A stretch of DNA of 64,000 nt from Spirochaetota bacterium (GCA_029265255.1 JAJUJQ010000007.1:1-64000), one strand, 5' to 3'. Counted from the first letter of the stretch, positions 52,554-63,432 are shown. Numbers and translations: made by a program. The notes: a model not told the origin generated them from the letters alone.

Positions 52554-52952
52554 TTACCAGACCGTGCAGATGAGCTCGCCGCCGACCTGCTTCTCGACCG
52601 CCTTGCGGCCGGTAATGACACCGCCGGAAGTCGACACGATCATGATTCCATAGCCGTTGAGGATGCGCGGCATCTCTCGGTAGCCGGTGTACACGCGGCG
52701 GCCAGGCTTGGAAACCTTCGAAAGCCCATGAATCACGGGATTGTTTTCCTCATCATATTTGAGGAAGATCCTGATAAAATTCTGACCATCAGCCTGAATT
52801 TTCTTGAAATTCTTGATGTAGCCTTCGGTCTTCAGGATTTTCACGATTTCAAGCTTGAGCTTGGAAGTCGGGATGTCGACCTTCTCGTGCCGGGCAGCGT
52901 TCGCGTTCCGGATTTTTGTCAGCATGTCCGCAATGGGATCAGATACGCTCAT
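52554..52952 (-). CDS. rpsH: 30S ribosomal protein S8
   Basis: A 132-residue S8: [30 protein letters not shown] and the end [31 protein letters not shown]. In Escherichia coli S8 represses the spc operon by binding the rplE leader; no such leader structure was searched for here. Confidence 0.97.
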   Translation of the reverse strand: MSVSDPIADMLTKIRNANAARHEKVDIPTSKLKLEIVKILKTEGYIKNFKKIQADGQNFIRIFLKYDEENNPVIHGLSKVSKPGRRVYTGYREMPRILNGYGIMIVSTSGGVITGRKAVEKQVGGELICTVW

Positions 52953-52961
52953 TGCACCCTC

Positions 52962-53147
52962 CTACCAGCTCGACTTCGTCACGCCCGGAAGCTTGCCTTC
53001 GGAAGCGAGTTTCCGGAAGCAGATGCGGCACATATCGAATTTTCTCATGTAGCCGCGGGGCCTTCCGCAAATCTTGCATCTGCGGACCAGACGAGTGGAA
53101 TATTTCGGCGTCTTCAACGCCTTCAAAATCATCGCTTTGCGAGCCAT
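52962..53147 (-). CDS. rpsN: 30S ribosomal protein S14, zinc-binding type Z
   Basis: A 61-residue S14 of the short zinc form, with Cys24, Cys27, Cys40 and Cys43 (CKICGRPRG...CRICFRKLA). A zinc-free long paralogue is not in this window. Confidence 0.96.
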   Translation of the reverse strand: MARKAMILKALKTPKYSTRLVRRCKICGRPRGYMRKFDMCRICFRKLASEGKLPGVTKSSW

Positions 53148-53158
53148 GTACGCCTTCC

Positions 53159-53718
<560 letters not shown>

Positions 53719-53719
<1 letters not shown>

Positions 53720-54039
53720 CAGAGGACCTCCCCGCACTTGCGGCATACGCGTTTTTTCGCGTCACCTTCGATCTTGTAACCGATACGCACAGGTTTGTTG
53801 CATTTCTTGCACACGATCATCACGTTGGAAATGTGGATCGGAGCCTCGACCTCGACGATACCGCCGCGATCGGTCTGGCTTTTCTTGCGCATCGCTTTCT
53901 TCACCATGTTGATGCCGGCGACGATCACCCGGCCCTTCTCACGGTTTATCTTGAGGATTTTCCCCTGCTTCCCCTTATCCTTGCCGGCTATGACCTGGAC
54001 AAGGTCTTCTTTCCGAAGCTTGTACTTCATGTTGGCCAT
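53719..54039 (-). CDS. rplX: 50S ribosomal protein L24
   Basis: A 106-residue L24 with a KOW core ([23 protein letters not shown]). The C-terminal part holds two CxxC pairs, CKKC and CRKC, likely binding zinc. The ATG at 54039 is preferred because AAGGAG lies 7 nt upstream; one at 54045 is too close to that site. Confidence 0.96.
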
Positions 54040-54050
54040 ATCCATTCTCC

Positions 54051-54419
54051 TTACAGGACCTCGGGGGCGAGCGAGATGATCTTCATATAGTCCTTCTCGC
54101 GCAGCTCGCGGGCTACCGGTCCGAATATGCGCTTGCCTTTCGGATTCTTGTTCGCATCGATGATGACGCACGCGTTGTCATCGAACCTGATATAGGTGCC
54201 GTCGGGTCGCCGGTATTCCTTGTGGGTCCGCACAATTACCGCCTTCTCGACCGATCCTTTCTTGATAGCCGAGTTGGGAAGCGTGGTTTTTACGGCAACG
54301 ACGACGATGTCGCCTACCGATGCGTACCTGCGCCTGGTCCCGCCGAGCACCTTGATGCACTGAACGGTTTTGGCGCCTGAGTTGTCGGCGACATTCAGCA
54401 TGCTTTCTACCTGAATCAT
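54051..54419 (-). CDS. rplN: 50S ribosomal protein L14
   Basis: A 122-residue L14: [58 protein letters not shown]. It starts at 54419, where the family N-terminus begins, and lies 11 bp before rplX. Confidence 0.97.
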   Translation of the reverse strand: MIQVESMLNVADNSGAKTVQCIKVLGGTRRRYASVGDIVVVAVKTTLPNSAIKKGSVEKAVIVRTHKEYRRPDGTYIRFDDNACVIIDANKNPKGKRIFGPVARELREKDYMKIISLAPEVL

Positions 54420-54435
54420 ATGCGTCTCCCGTCCG

Positions 54436-54708
54436 TCATTTCGCCCGCTCGACGATTTCAACCAGCTTCCAGCGCTTTTCGCGGGAAAGCGGTCGGCACT
54501 CCACTACGGAAACGGTGTCGCCGACGTGTGCCTCGTTGTGCTCGTCGTGGGCTTTGACCCGTTTCGTCTTTCGTACGTACTTCTTGTAGAGAGGATGCAG
54601 CTTGCGCATGACGATCTCGACCACGATGGTCTTATCCATCTTGTCCGAAACCACGACGCCCTGGAGCACAAGCTTGCCCTCCGTCATTTTCTGGATATTC
54701 GTATCCAC
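54436..54708 (-). CDS. rpsQ: 30S ribosomal protein S17
   Basis: A 90-residue S17: [54 protein letters not shown], the oligonucleotide-binding fold and signature. Spacing to rpmC is 18 bp. Confidence 0.97.
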   Translation of the reverse strand: MDTNIQKMTEGKLVLQGVVVSDKMDKTIVVEIVMRKLHPLYKKYVRKTKRVKAHDEHNEAHVGDTVSVVECRPLSREKRWKLVEIVERAK

Positions 54709-54726
54709 GTTCCGTCTCCTGAAGAA

Positions 54727-54933
54727 TTAAGCCTTCTTCACGGCGCCGCTGCGCTGGGCTTCGGCAATTCTTGTCTCGATCCTCGCTATCTGGCGGCGAA
54801 GATTCCTCTTCTCGAGCGGATTCTCGACATGTCCGACCACCATCTGGAAGCGGAGATCGAAATATTTCTTCCTGAGCTCCTCGCGCTTAATGAGCAGCTC
54901 CTCCAGTTTTAATTCCTTGAATGAATTCTTCAT
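54727..54933 (-). CDS. rpmC: 50S ribosomal protein L29
   Basis: A 68-residue L29, near the exit tunnel and a docking point for SRP and trigger factor. Signature [39 protein letters not shown]. The start at 54933 lies 5 bp after the rplP stop, with GGAGTGATCGCC upstream. Confidence 0.96.
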   Translation of the reverse strand: MKNSFKELKLEELLIKREELRKKYFDLRFQMVVGHVENPLEKRNLRRQIARIETRIAEAQRSGAVKKA

Positions 54934-54938
54934 GGCGA

Positions 54939-55355
54939 TCACTCCAATTCCCCGCGGACCATGAACTTGGTCTTGACGGGGAGCTTCGAACCCGCGAGGC
55001 GCATGGCCTCCTCGGCGACTTTCGGATCCACGCCGGCAAGCTCGAAGAGCACAGTGCCCGGCTTGACAACCGCGACCCAGTATTCGGGCCCTGGCTTTCC
55101 GCGGCCCATTCGGGTTTCCGCGGGCTTCTTTGAATATGGTTTGTCCGGGAAGATGCGGATCCACATCTTGCCGCCACGCTTAATATAGCGGTTGAGCGCG
55201 ATACGGGCAGCCTCGATCTGGCGATTCGTTATCCAATGCGGCTCCAGCGAGACAAGGCCAAAGTCACCGAACGCAACGGTATTGCCGCTATGAGCCTCGC
55301 CATGAATGCGACCGCGCTGCTGTTTGCGGTATTTCACTCTCTTGGGTATCAGCAT
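54939..55355 (-). CDS. rplP: 50S ribosomal protein L16
   Basis: A 138-residue L16: [52 protein letters not shown] and [18 protein letters not shown]. It is placed between rpsC and rpmC as usual. Confidence 0.97.
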   Translation of the reverse strand: MLIPKRVKYRKQQRGRIHGEAHSGNTVAFGDFGLVSLEPHWITNRQIEAARIALNRYIKRGGKMWIRIFPDKPYSKKPAETRMGRGKPGPEYWVAVVKPGTVLFELAGVDPKVAEEAMRLAGSKLPVKTKFMVRGELE

Positions 55356-55370
55356 AGTTCAGCTCCTTGC

Positions 55371-56198
55371 TCAGCCTTCCGACCTGTCGTCATCGGATGG
55401 AGCGCTTTCCCTGCGCGCAGGCCGTTCGGGCCGCTCCCTGCGTTCACGGCGCTCATGTCCGCCTTCTCTTCGCTCGCCACGCTCACCGCGCTCGCTGCGT
55501 CCTTCAGACGGCTGCTCTCTTCTTGCCTTGCGAGCCAGCTGGCCCGCATCCTCATTCTTGTCCTGCGCATAGACCATACCCTGATAAATCCAGACCTTCA
55601 CGCCGATCTTGCCAAAGGTGGTGTTCGCCTCAGCAAAACCATAATCAATATCAGCCCGCAGGGTATGCAGAGGAATCCTCCCATCCTTGAGCTCCTCGGT
55701 GCGGGACATATCCGCGCCGCCGAGACGGCCGGAAAGCCTGACCTTGCAGCCTTGCGCGCCTGCCTTGATGGCGTTTTGAATCGCCATCTTCATGGCACGA
55801 CGGAAGGACTGGCGGCCTTCAAGCTGCCGCGCGATATTCTGGGCCACGATCTGCGCGTTGGTGTCGACCTTTTTAATTTCCTTGATCTTGATCTGCAGCT
55901 TCTTCTGCGTCATCTTCTGGATCTCGGCGCCTATCTTGTCGATATTGGCACCCTTTGTTCCAATGAGGACGCCGGGGCGGGCGCTATGGATCACGATGGT
56001 GATGCGCTGCGGATGGCGGATTATTTCAATTTCGGAAATATCGGCACCCTTCGTTTCCGGCAGCTCGAGAAGGCGGCGGCGGATCGCGAGATCTTCATGC
56101 AGTGTCTTGGCATACTCGCGAGGTTCGACATACCACCGCGAGCTCCAGTCTTTGTTGATTCCGATTCTGAGTCCAATGGGACTGACTTTCTGACCCAC
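55371..56198 (-). CDS. rpsC: 30S ribosomal protein S3 with long charged tail
   Basis: A 275-residue S3. The core (KH domain with [21 protein letters not shown]-terminal [31 protein letters not shown]) ends near residue 218. About 55 further residues are almost all Arg, Glu, Gly and Ala (for example [18 protein letters not shown]), likely disordered. Standard S3 has a shorter tail. It lines the mRNA entry channel. Confidence 0.96.
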   Translation of the reverse strand: MGQKVSPIGLRIGINKDWSSRWYVEPREYAKTLHEDLAIRRRLLELPETKGADISEIEIIRHPQRITIVIHSARPGVLIGTKGANIDKIGAEIQKMTQKKLQIKIKEIKKVDTNAQIVAQNIARQLEGRQSFRRAMKMAIQNAIKAGAQGCKVRLSGRLGGADMSRTEELKDGRIPLHTLRADIDYGFAEANTTFGKIGVKVWIYQGMVYAQDKNEDAGQLARKARREQPSEGRSERGERGERREGGHERRERRERPERPARRESAPSDDDRSEG

Positions 56199-56199
56199 C

Positions 56200-56568
56200 T
56201 TACGCCTCCGTCTTCTTGCCGATTTCGTCGACGACGCAGGAAATGTGGCACATGCGTCTCAGCTGCATGTCCGCCCTTCCGCGTGCGCGGAACCATACTC
56301 TCTTGAGTCTCGGACCTTCGTCGATGCGAAGCTCCTTGATATAGAGCATGTCTTCGCCGAGTTTCCGGTTCCTGTTCAGCGCGTTCGCTGCGGCTGAAGC
56401 GACAACCTTTCTAATCAGCCGGGCACCCTTGTGTGGCATGTTCTCAAGAATAGCCATCGCCTCGGCGTACGGTTTGGAACGGACGAGATCGGCGACCGGG
56501 CGCACTTTGAACGGCGAAGCGATCAGCCATTTTGAAGTGGCTCTGTAGCCTGTATTGGTATTCGCCAT
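56200..56568 (-). CDS. rplV: 50S ribosomal protein L22
   Basis: A 122-residue L22. The start at 56568 ([15 protein letters not shown]) is chosen; an upstream in-frame start would overrun rpsS. Signature [31 protein letters not shown]. Its extended loop lines the exit tunnel. Confidence 0.96.
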   Translation of the reverse strand: MANTNTGYRATSKWLIASPFKVRPVADLVRSKPYAEAMAILENMPHKGARLIRKVVASAAANALNRNRKLGEDMLYIKELRIDEGPRLKRVWFRARGRADMQLRRMCHISCVVDEIGKKTEA

Positions 56569-56578
56569 TTCAGCACCC

Positions 56579-56860
56579 CTATTTCTTCTCGGCTTTCTTG
56601 TCGCTGCCCGCGTGCCCGCGGAAAATGCGGGTGGCGGCGAACTCGCCGAGTTTGTGGCCAACGAGGTTTTCCGTCACATAGACGGGAACCCAGGTTTTGC
56701 CGTTGTAAACCGAAATTGTCTGGCCGACCATTTCGGGAATGATCGTGGAAGTGCGGGAGTATGTTTTAATGAGTTTCTTCTCCCCCGCCCTGCTCATCTC
56801 GACAACCTTCTTGTACAGGCTCTTCTCGATGAAGGGCCCTTTTTTTACGGACCTGGACAC
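56579..56860 (-). CDS. rpsS: 30S ribosomal protein S19
   Basis: A 93-residue S19: [65 protein letters not shown]. Standard length. Confidence 0.97.
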   Translation of the reverse strand: MSRSVKKGPFIEKSLYKKVVEMSRAGEKKLIKTYSRTSTIIPEMVGQTISVYNGKTWVPVYVTENLVGHKLGEFAATRIFRGHAGSDKKAEKK

Positions 56861-56877
56861 GGGTTTACTCCTCTATC

Positions 56878-57708
56878 TCACTTGCGCCGCTTGACAATGA
56901 AGCGGCTTGAAGGCTTGTGCGGATCACGAGTCTTGTAGCCTTTTGCCGGCTGACCCCACGGAGATACAGGCTGCTTGTATCCCTTGCCTCGTCCCTCGCC
57001 ACCACCATGCGGATGATCGACCGGGTTCATGACGGTACCGCGGACTGTCGGTCTGATTCCGAGCCAGCGGGTGCGACCGGCTTTGCCGATGCGCTCGTTC
57101 ATGTGCTCCTCGTTGCCGACCTGACCGATGGTCGCCATGCATTTCTTGAACACCATGCGCTGCTCGCCGGAGGGCAGCTTGAGTACGACATAATCGCCTT
57201 CCTGGGCTGCGATAAGCGCGCTGACACCGGCGGAGCGAGCCAGCTGCCCGCCACGGCCAAGCGTGAGCTCGACATTGTGCACCGTGAAGCCGACAGGAAT
57301 TCTTTCCAGCGGAAGCGCGTTACCCACATCAACAGGGGCGTCGGGACCGGACAGGATGGTCTGGCCTACTTTCAACCCTTTCGGGCTGAGGATATAGCGC
57401 TTCTCGCCATCGACATAGGTGATGAGCGCGATGTTCGCGGAGCGGTTCGGATCGTACTCGATGCTGGTAACCTTGCCAGGAATACCGAACTTGTCTCTGC
57501 GGAAATCGATGATGCGGTATTTGCGCTTGTGGCCGCCACCATGATGCCGGACAGAAATGCGGCCATTGGAGGCACGGCCGCCCGTGCTTTTCTTTCCCTT
57601 GGTCAGCGACTTGACCGGCCTGCTCTCATTGCTGGTGATCTCTTCATTGACCACCTGCACGCGATGGCGGAGCCCGGGTGTCACAGGTTTAAACGTTCTA
57701 ATCGCCAT
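56878..57708 (-). CDS. rplB: 50S ribosomal protein L2
   Basis: A 276-residue L2: RNNHGR-type region [16 protein letters not shown] and the peptidyl-transferase-associated [40 protein letters not shown] with the conserved His. Position after rplW is standard. Confidence 0.97.
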   Translation of the reverse strand: MAIRTFKPVTPGLRHRVQVVNEEITSNESRPVKSLTKGKKSTGGRASNGRISVRHHGGGHKRKYRIIDFRRDKFGIPGKVTSIEYDPNRSANIALITYVDGEKRYILSPKGLKVGQTILSGPDAPVDVGNALPLERIPVGFTVHNVELTLGRGGQLARSAGVSALIAAQEGDYVVLKLPSGEQRMVFKKCMATIGQVGNEEHMNERIGKAGRTRWLGIRPTVRGTVMNPVDHPHGGGEGRGKGYKQPVSPWGQPAKGYKTRDPHKPSSRFIVKRRK

Positions 57709-57728
57709 AGTTTCCCCTCACATCCTTC

Positions 57729-58013
57729 TCATGCGCCTTCGAACACCCTGATCGTCTCGCCCTTCTGGAGCCGGACAATCGCCTTTTTCCACTCTGCGGT
57801 GCGACCAGGTCTGCCGCGAAGCCGTTTCGGCTTTGAGGTGACATTGATCACTCTGCAGGACACGGGATGTACATTGAACATCTTCGCGACCGCCTCCATA
57901 ATTTGGGGCTTGGTCGCACGTGCATCGACCTTGAACACATACTGGCCGATTTCGCGCAGAATATTGCTCTTTTCGGAGAGCACAGGTTCAATAAGAATCG
58001 AATCGTATTCCAT
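57729..58013 (-). CDS. rplW: 50S ribosomal protein L23
   Basis: A 94-residue L23, at the tunnel exit, docking trigger factor and SRP. EPVLSEKSNILREIGQYVFKVDARATKPQIMEAVAKMFNVHPVSCRVIN is diagnostic. It starts 2 bp after rplD ends. Confidence 0.96.
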   Translation of the reverse strand: MEYDSILIEPVLSEKSNILREIGQYVFKVDARATKPQIMEAVAKMFNVHPVSCRVINVTSKPKRLRGRPGRTAEWKKAIVRLQKGETIRVFEGA

Positions 58014-58015
58014 AA

Positions 58016-58663
58016 TCAGCTCTCCTTTGACTCAGCCGCATAGAACTCGTTGAGCTTAGCGGACGCGCTTTCCATCATGACCACCCTGCGCGCATAGAAA
58101 AGGTCGTGCGCCCTGAGTCTGTTCCAAGTCAGATAGCCGAGCCAGGGAATATTGCGAGCCGCGCGCTTGATCATGGGGTCGTCTTCCTTGAGAATCAGCA
58201 CTGTACGCTCTGGATTCCCGACATCGATCACATGAGAGAGCGCCTTGAGGAGATCCTTCGTCTTGCCTGATTCGACCGAAAAATCCTCAACAATCGTCAC
58301 AAGACCGTCCTGCACCTTAAGGCTTAAAATGGTCTTCAGCGAGAGACGCTTGGCCTTTTTGGGCATTGCATAGGAATAGTCCCTCGGCTTGGGACCGAAA
58401 CTGATACCGCCGCCCACATAGATGTTTGCCTTGAGATCGCCATGGCGGGATCGGCCGCCGCCCTTCTGGGCAAAAGGCTTGCGGTTGGTTCCATGAACCT
58501 CGCCGCGGTCCTTAGTCGAAGCCGTGCCGACGCGGGCATTCGCGAGCTCATTGTTGATCGCGTACCAGATCACATCTTCATTGATCGGCAACCCGAAGAC
58601 GGCATCGGACAACTCAATATTCCTGAGTTCTTTCCCGTCCAGGGAAATCACTTTGCCTTCCAT
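58016..58663 (-). CDS. rplD: 50S ribosomal protein L4
   Basis: A 215-residue L4: GTASTKDRGEVHGTNRKPFAQKGGGRSRHGD is the tunnel-loop signature. In Escherichia coli L4 also represses the S10 operon; no evidence for that was looked for beyond the leader here. Confidence 0.96.
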   Translation of the reverse strand: MEGKVISLDGKELRNIELSDAVFGLPINEDVIWYAINNELANARVGTASTKDRGEVHGTNRKPFAQKGGGRSRHGDLKANIYVGGGISFGPKPRDYSYAMPKKAKRLSLKTILSLKVQDGLVTIVEDFSVESGKTKDLLKALSHVIDVGNPERTVLILKEDDPMIKRAARNIPWLGYLTWNRLRAHDLFYARRVVMMESASAKLNEFYAAESKES

Positions 58664-58677
58664 ACTGTCCTCCGCCT

Positions 58678-59301
58678 TCAGTTCTTCTTGATCGCTCTGC
58701 GAACGATGACATCGCAGTTCCGTGGACCCGGCAGCGCACCCCGAATGAGCACCACACCCTTCTCCGCGTCAACCCGAACCACCTTGAGGTTCTGGACGGT
58801 CACGCGCTCGTTGCCCATATGGCCGGGCATCTTTACGTTCTTGAAGGAATGGTGCGGATAGGTGCTGTTTCCTGTCGAACCAGGCTCACGATGGAATTTC
58901 GAGCCATGTGTGGCACGTCCGCCTCCGAAGTTCCAGCGCTTCACGACACCCTGGAATCCTTTTCCCTTGGAGCGAGCGATTACATCCACAAAGCGGACTC
59001 CTTCGAGCACCGAGGCATCAATCGCTTCGCCAACCTGGACTTCTTTCTCGAAATCCCTGAATTCGCGCAGAATCCTCGTGGGAGCGACACCCTCGGGGAA
59101 CTGGCCCGCATAGGGTTTGGTGGTCCGGGATTTCTTTCTTTCCCAGACACCAACCAGAACGGCATTGTAGCCGTCTTTCTCAGTGGTCTTCTTGCCGACC
59201 ACCACATTGGGAACGACTTGCACGACGGTAACGGGCACAAGTTTCCCCGTTTCGTCGAACACCTGGGTCATTCCGATTTTCTTGCCGATTACACCGATCA
59301 T
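58678..59301 (-). CDS. rplC: 50S ribosomal protein L3
   Basis: A 207-residue L3: MIGVIGKKIGMTQVFDETGKLVPVTVV, SKGKGFQGVVKRWNFGGGRATHGSKFHREPGSTG, the peptidyl-transferase-proximal loop. It follows rpsJ after a 77-bp gap. Confidence 0.97.
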   Translation of the reverse strand: MIGVIGKKIGMTQVFDETGKLVPVTVVQVVPNVVVGKKTTEKDGYNAVLVGVWERKKSRTTKPYAGQFPEGVAPTRILREFRDFEKEVQVGEAIDASVLEGVRFVDVIARSKGKGFQGVVKRWNFGGGRATHGSKFHREPGSTGNSTYPHHSFKNVKMPGHMGNERVTVQNLKVVRVDAEKGVVLIRGALPGPRNCDVIVRRAIKKN

Positions 59302-59378
59302 TCGGTTCTCCTGCGTTGAACGCTTCCGGCACGAAGCCGGGCGTTACAGCATTTCAGCCCTGTCTCGACGGACAAGGA

Positions 59379-59684
59379 TCACTGCTTGATTTCGACATCG
59401 ATTCCGGCGGGAAGTTCGAGCTTCATGAGCGCATCCATCACCTCGGGGGTCGGGTCGATGATATCGATGAGGCGCTTGTGCGTTCTCATCTCGAACTGCT
59501 CCCTGCTTTTCTTGTGCACGTGTGGCGAGCGAAGCACGGTGAACTTGTTGATCTTGGTGGGAAGCGGTACCGGACCGGACACTTTGGAACCGGCATCAAG
59601 TACGGTCTTCACGATGCTCTTCGCACTGTCGTCCACAAGGCGCACATCAAAGCCTCTGAGCCTGACTCGGATTCTGTCTTTCAT
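59379..59684 (-). CDS. rpsJ: 30S ribosomal protein S10
   Basis: A 101-residue S10 (NusE), shared between the ribosome and antitermination complexes. Signature [23 protein letters not shown] and [40 protein letters not shown]. The second of two adjacent ATGs (59684) is chosen for its better distance from GGAGG. It opens the S10 operon after the tuf terminator. Confidence 0.96.
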   Translation of the reverse strand: MKDRIRVRLRGFDVRLVDDSAKSIVKTVLDAGSKVSGPVPLPTKINKFTVLRSPHVHKKSREQFEMRTHKRLIDIIDPTPEVMDALMKLELPAGIDVEIKQ

Positions 59685-59807
59685 CATACCTCCAAAGATC
59701 TCTTGCACCCTTGTCTCCAGCCGTTCCCAGGCAGGCGCGCTGGCGACAGTATGTGCGGACGGATCTGGGAATCCGTCAAAGGCGGCTTTAGCCGCCATTC
59801 ATGCAAA

Positions 59808-59836
59808 AGCGTGCCCCCGTCGTACAGGGGCACGCT
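59808..59836 (-). terminator. intrinsic terminator after tuf
   Basis: AGCGTGCCCC (59808-59817) pairs with GGGGCACGCT (59827-59836) over a 9-nt loop; on the minus strand TTTTGCAT follows the stem. A second small hairpin, GGCGGC/GCCGCC (59781-59796), lies just beyond. Together they separate tuf from the S10 operon, which must have its own promoter or be read by partial read-through; only weak promoter-like boxes were seen before rpsJ. Confidence 0.75.
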
Positions 59837-59898
59837 ATAGTAGCACTAGAACAATTGCTTGTCCAGTAGGTCAGCCTTGCAAGCTGTTCCGTGTGCGA

Positions 59899-61089
59899 TT
59901 ACTCGATGACCTCAATGACCTGACCAGAAGCGACGGTGCGTCCGCCTTCGCGGATAGCAAACTTGAGTCCCTTCTCCATGGCGATCGGGTAGATAAGCTC
60001 GACTTCGATTTCGGTGTTGTCGCCGGGCATGACCATATCCTTGCCCTCCGGCAGTTTGACGGTGCCAGTGATGTCGGTAGTCCGGAAGTAGAACTGGGGG
60101 CGATAACCAGAGAAGAACGGGCTGTGGCGGCCGCCTTCTTCCTTGGAGAGGCAGTAGATCTGACCGCGGAACTTGGTGTGGGGAGTAATGGTTCCTGGCT
60201 TGGCAAGAACCTGTCCACGCTCAACTTCCTTCTTTTCAATACCGCGAAGGAGGCAGCCGATATTGTCACCAGCCTGGCCCTCATCGAGCAGCTTGTTGAA
60301 CATCTCGACGCCGGTAACGACGGTGGTTCTGGTCGGCTTGATACCGACAATTTCAACCTGATCATTAACATGGATCACACCGCGGTCGACACGGCCGGTA
60401 ACGACGGTGCCGCGGCCGGAAATCGAGAACACGTCCTCGATCGGCATAAGGAAGGGCTTGTCAACGAGGCGCTCGGGATCCGGGAAGAAGGAGTCCATCG
60501 CGTCAAGGAGGTTCTGAATGCACTTTGTTGCCTCGGGATTGTCCGGCTCGGTCATGGCCTTGAAGGCAGAACCACGGATGATCGGGGTCTTGTCGCCGGG
60601 GAACCCATAGAATTTGAGCAGGTCGCGCACTTCTTCCTCAACGATATCGAGAAGCTCGGGGTCGTCGACGAGGTCTACCTTATTCAGGAAGACGAGAATC
60701 GCGGGGACGCCGACCTGACGGGCGAGCAGGACGTGCTCACGGGTCTGGGGCATGACAGAGTCTGGAGCGGAGACGACAAGAATGGCGCCGTCCATCTGCG
60801 CCGCACCGGTGATCATGTTCTTGATGTAGTCCGCGTGTCCCGGGCAGTCGATATGGGCGTAGTGTCTCTTGTCTGACTGATACTCCAGGTGCCTGGTGTT
60901 GATGGTAATACCACGTGCCTTCTCTTCCGGCGCATTGTCGATGTCTTCATACTTGAGGACCTTGTCGCCGTACTTGCGTCCGCAGTACATCGTGATGGCC
61001 GCACTGAGCGTGGTCTTGCCATGGTCGATGTGTCCGATGGTACCAACGTTCATATGCGGTTTGGTACGCTCGAATTTTTCCTTGGCCAT
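59899..61089 (-). CDS. tuf: translation elongation factor Tu
   Basis: A 396-residue EF-Tu with the GTPase motifs [22 protein letters not shown] and SAFKA. Domains 2 and 3 are complete ([41 protein letters not shown]). GGAGGAG precedes the ATG. It brings aminoacyl-tRNA to the ribosome. It has its own promoter and terminator here. Confidence 0.98.
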   Translation of the reverse strand: MAKEKFERTKPHMNVGTIGHIDHGKTTLSAAITMYCGRKYGDKVLKYEDIDNAPEEKARGITINTRHLEYQSDKRHYAHIDCPGHADYIKNMITGAAQMDGAILVVSAPDSVMPQTREHVLLARQVGVPAILVFLNKVDLVDDPELLDIVEEEVRDLLKFYGFPGDKTPIIRGSAFKAMTEPDNPEATKCIQNLLDAMDSFFPDPERLVDKPFLMPIEDVFSISGRGTVVTGRVDRGVIHVNDQVEIVGIKPTRTTVVTGVEMFNKLLDEGQAGDNIGCLLRGIEKKEVERGQVLAKPGTITPHTKFRGQIYCLSKEEGGRHSPFFSGYRPQFYFRTTDITGTVKLPEGKDMVMPGDNTEIEVELIYPIAMEKGLKFAIREGGRTVASGQVIEVIE

Positions 61090-61216
61090 ATAAATCTCCT
61101 CCTTGGCTTCGTCACCGGCACTTCACAGCTTTCAATACCTGAATGCACCATGAAGACCGTCCGCCGGCATCGATGCCGCCGGAATCCAGCCATAAATTGC
61201 TTATTTGGGCTTACGG

Positions 61217-61245
61217 ATTATATGAAAAGAATTAAGATTGCGCAA
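61217..61245 (-). promoter_or_regulatory. tuf promoter
   Basis: On the minus strand TTGCGC (61240-61245), a 17-bp AT-rich spacer and a perfect TATAAT (61217-61222). The leader is about 120 nt and contains a perfect 14-bp palindrome CGGCATCGATGCCG (61165-61178) that could form a hairpin. Confidence 0.75.
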
Positions 61246-61348
61246 TAGGCTGATCGAGCACTCTGTTCTTTTCTTTAATATCCACAAATATCTACACGCA
61301 GCCGCGCCACCACGACCCTGGCGGAACGAAGGACCAGACAATGTGATA

Positions 61349-63394
61349 TCAATACTCGTACGGGTCGCCATAGTGATCAAATCGAGCCTGATAGATCCCC
61401 CGCCCTTCCGTCCGAGTTCTGAGCGCTGAGGCGAATCCGAACATCTGCTCCATCGGCGCGTAGGCAAGGATCGACTTGATGCCGCCAGCATCCTCAACGG
61501 TTTCAATACGCGCACCACGCGCCTGCAGCAATGCGAGCACAGGCCCAAACCAATCGTCAGGCACCTCAACATCGACGTGTACGATGGGAACAAGCACTCG
61601 TGTCCCCGCTTGCTGAATTGCCTTGCGCAAAACAATCGAAGTGGCGGCTTCAATGGCTGTCTCGATCTTCCTGCCCGATCCTGCTGGCGGCACACAGCGT
61701 TCCACCCTCACGCGGACTGCGATGATGGGCCACCCTTCCGAAGGCCCGACCGCCAGCGTCGTGTCCATGGCTCGGCGGATGGCTTCCACGGCGTCTCCAG
61801 AAATCCGGACACCCTCCGCAAATTCGAGCTGATTCGCAGTGCCATCGGAGATATTGTCGATTGCGATACCGATCAGCACCTCGAGACGCTCTCCGCCAAA
61901 ATCACCCGAAAAGCGCTCCTCCACACGGCAGGGGGCTTTGAGACGTTCTACTTTGGGTACTTGAGGATTACCTGTCCGTACCTTGAGGCCATACTCCTTT
62001 TTCAGTCGTTCGCGGACAATATCGAGGTGCAGTTCGCCCTGGCCTTCAAGCGTAATGCGGCCGGTATCCTTCTCTTCCTTGACAGAGAGCGAGATATCCT
62101 CCATCGCGTAGCGGACAAGGGCTTCTCTGAGCGAGGCAATATCCGCATTTGATTCCGGTTCGATTACCATGAAGACAAGGGGTTCGGGTGTCCGGAAGGC
62201 TTCGTAGGTGATCCTGAGCGAGGGAGCGCAGACCGTGGCGCCCGCGTCCATGGGCGACAGGCGCGCTCCAACGATTTCGCCGGCAGACGCTTCGGTAATG
62301 CGCTCGACTTCAGCACCGCTGACTCCGTACAGGCGTTGGACAACCGCGCTTTTTCCCGCGGGCATTACTGTCACTTTCGCGTTTTCACGCACGGTGCCCG
62401 ACCAAATGCGCAGCCACGCGACAGGTTCAAGATCGCGGCTCAGCACGGTTTTGAAAATATACGCAGAAAGAAGCTCAGTTGCATTTGGCGTAAGCCGGAT
62501 TATCTCACCTGTCTTCATATCGGTGGCAACGGGACAGCCGCGCTCCTCCGGCGAAGGAAAGTAATCAATGACCGCGTCGAGGAGAAGCGAAATGGAAATA
62601 TCCTCGAAGGAAGAGCCACAGAGCACAGGCACTAGTTTCTGCTCAAGAATCGAAGGACGCAGGGCCTCAATAATTTGGCCCGGTGAGACAGGCTCATTTG
62701 CCAGCACCGCGGCAAGCAGCGTATCGTCGTGTTCTGTCGCGTGGTCAATGAGGAGCTCGCGCGCGCGCCGCACTTCTTCTCTGGATCCAGAGCTGAGTGG
62801 TGCCCGAGCTAATGCAACAGGAATCGGCGCTCCATCCACCACATCGACCGGATACCACAGCTCGCGAACGAGGTCAGCGATCCCTGTCCAGCGATAGTCT
62901 TCAAAGGTAGGAATCTGCAGAGGAAGCGCGATTTCGCCGAGCTCGGTCTGGATTTCCTGCACGGCTTTGGCAAAATCGGCGCCGCGGCGGTCCATCTTGT
63001 TGATGAAATAGATGCGCGGAAGCGCATGGTCTCTGCAGGCTTTCGCGATGAAGCCAGTGCGTACCTGGACGCCCGATACCGCGCATAAAATGATCACGGC
63101 TCCGTCGAGCACCCTGAGTACTCGATCGACTTCGGCACTGAAATCTACATGGCCGGGTGTGTCGAGCAGATGGAACCGTATCTGCTTGTAATTGAAGCGG
63201 ACAGCGGCGGTCTTTATCGTGATGCCATGCTGCTGTTCCACGGAAAGATAGTCGGTTGCAGTGGTTCCTTCATCGACACTGCCGGCTTCGCGCCGGACGC
63301 CCGCGACATGGAGTACTCGCTCGGTCACCGATGTCTTGCCCGCATCGATATGGGCGAGTATGCCGATATTGCGGATGTGTCTTCTGGATTCCAT
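61349..63394 (-). CDS. elongation factor G paralogue (EF-G2/recycling type likely)
   Basis: A 681-residue translational GTPase with G-domain motifs AHIDAGKTS, DTPGHVDF and NKMD, and C-terminal FGFASALRTRTEGRG, all EF-G-like. Domain IV differs strongly from canonical EF-G: the conserved GGRGQYG segment reads FSGDFGGER, and the tip loop with the translocation-critical His (SYHEVDSS) is replaced by PPAGSGRKIETA. It is therefore unlikely to be the main translocase. Spirochaetes are known to have two EF-Gs, one for translocation and one for ribosome recycling. It sits where fusA normally lies, between rpsG and tuf. No ribosome-binding site precedes the ATG. Confidence 0.82.
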   Translation of the reverse strand: MESRRHIRNIGILAHIDAGKTSVTERVLHVAGVRREAGSVDEGTTATDYLSVEQQHGITIKTAAVRFNYKQIRFHLLDTPGHVDFSAEVDRVLRVLDGAVIILCAVSGVQVRTGFIAKACRDHALPRIYFINKMDRRGADFAKAVQEIQTELGEIALPLQIPTFEDYRWTGIADLVRELWYPVDVVDGAPIPVALARAPLSSGSREEVRRARELLIDHATEHDDTLLAAVLANEPVSPGQIIEALRPSILEQKLVPVLCGSSFEDISISLLLDAVIDYFPSPEERGCPVATDMKTGEIIRLTPNATELLSAYIFKTVLSRDLEPVAWLRIWSGTVRENAKVTVMPAGKSAVVQRLYGVSGAEVERITEASAGEIVGARLSPMDAGATVCAPSLRITYEAFRTPEPLVFMVIEPESNADIASLREALVRYAMEDISLSVKEEKDTGRITLEGQGELHLDIVRERLKKEYGLKVRTGNPQVPKVERLKAPCRVEERFSGDFGGERLEVLIGIAIDNISDGTANQLEFAEGVRISGDAVEAIRRAMDTTLAVGPSEGWPIIAVRVRVERCVPPAGSGRKIETAIEAATSIVLRKAIQQAGTRVLVPIVHVDVEVPDDWFGPVLALLQARGARIETVEDAGGIKSILAYAPMEQMFGFASALRTRTEGRGIYQARFDHYGDPYEY

Positions 63395-63414
63395 TGCAAT
63401 GGAAGTATACTTCC
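63389..63414 (-). promoter_or_regulatory. two overlapping palindromes across the EF-G paralogue start codon
   Basis: TTCCATTGCAATGGAA (63389-63404) is a perfect 16-bp palindrome containing the start codon, and GGAAGTATACTTCC (63401-63414) is a perfect 14-bp palindrome just upstream; they share GGAA. The second holds a TATACT -10-like box 9 nt before the ATG. They may be an operator over the promoter, or competing hairpins that mask the start codon. Confidence 0.6.
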
Positions 63415-63432
63415 GCGGTACATAAAGAAAAA

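Noticed and set aside
59685..59780. S10-operon promoter (TTGACG on the minus strand with CATACT)
   Set aside because: The spacing is about 20 bp and the -10 is weak; not listed as a feature.
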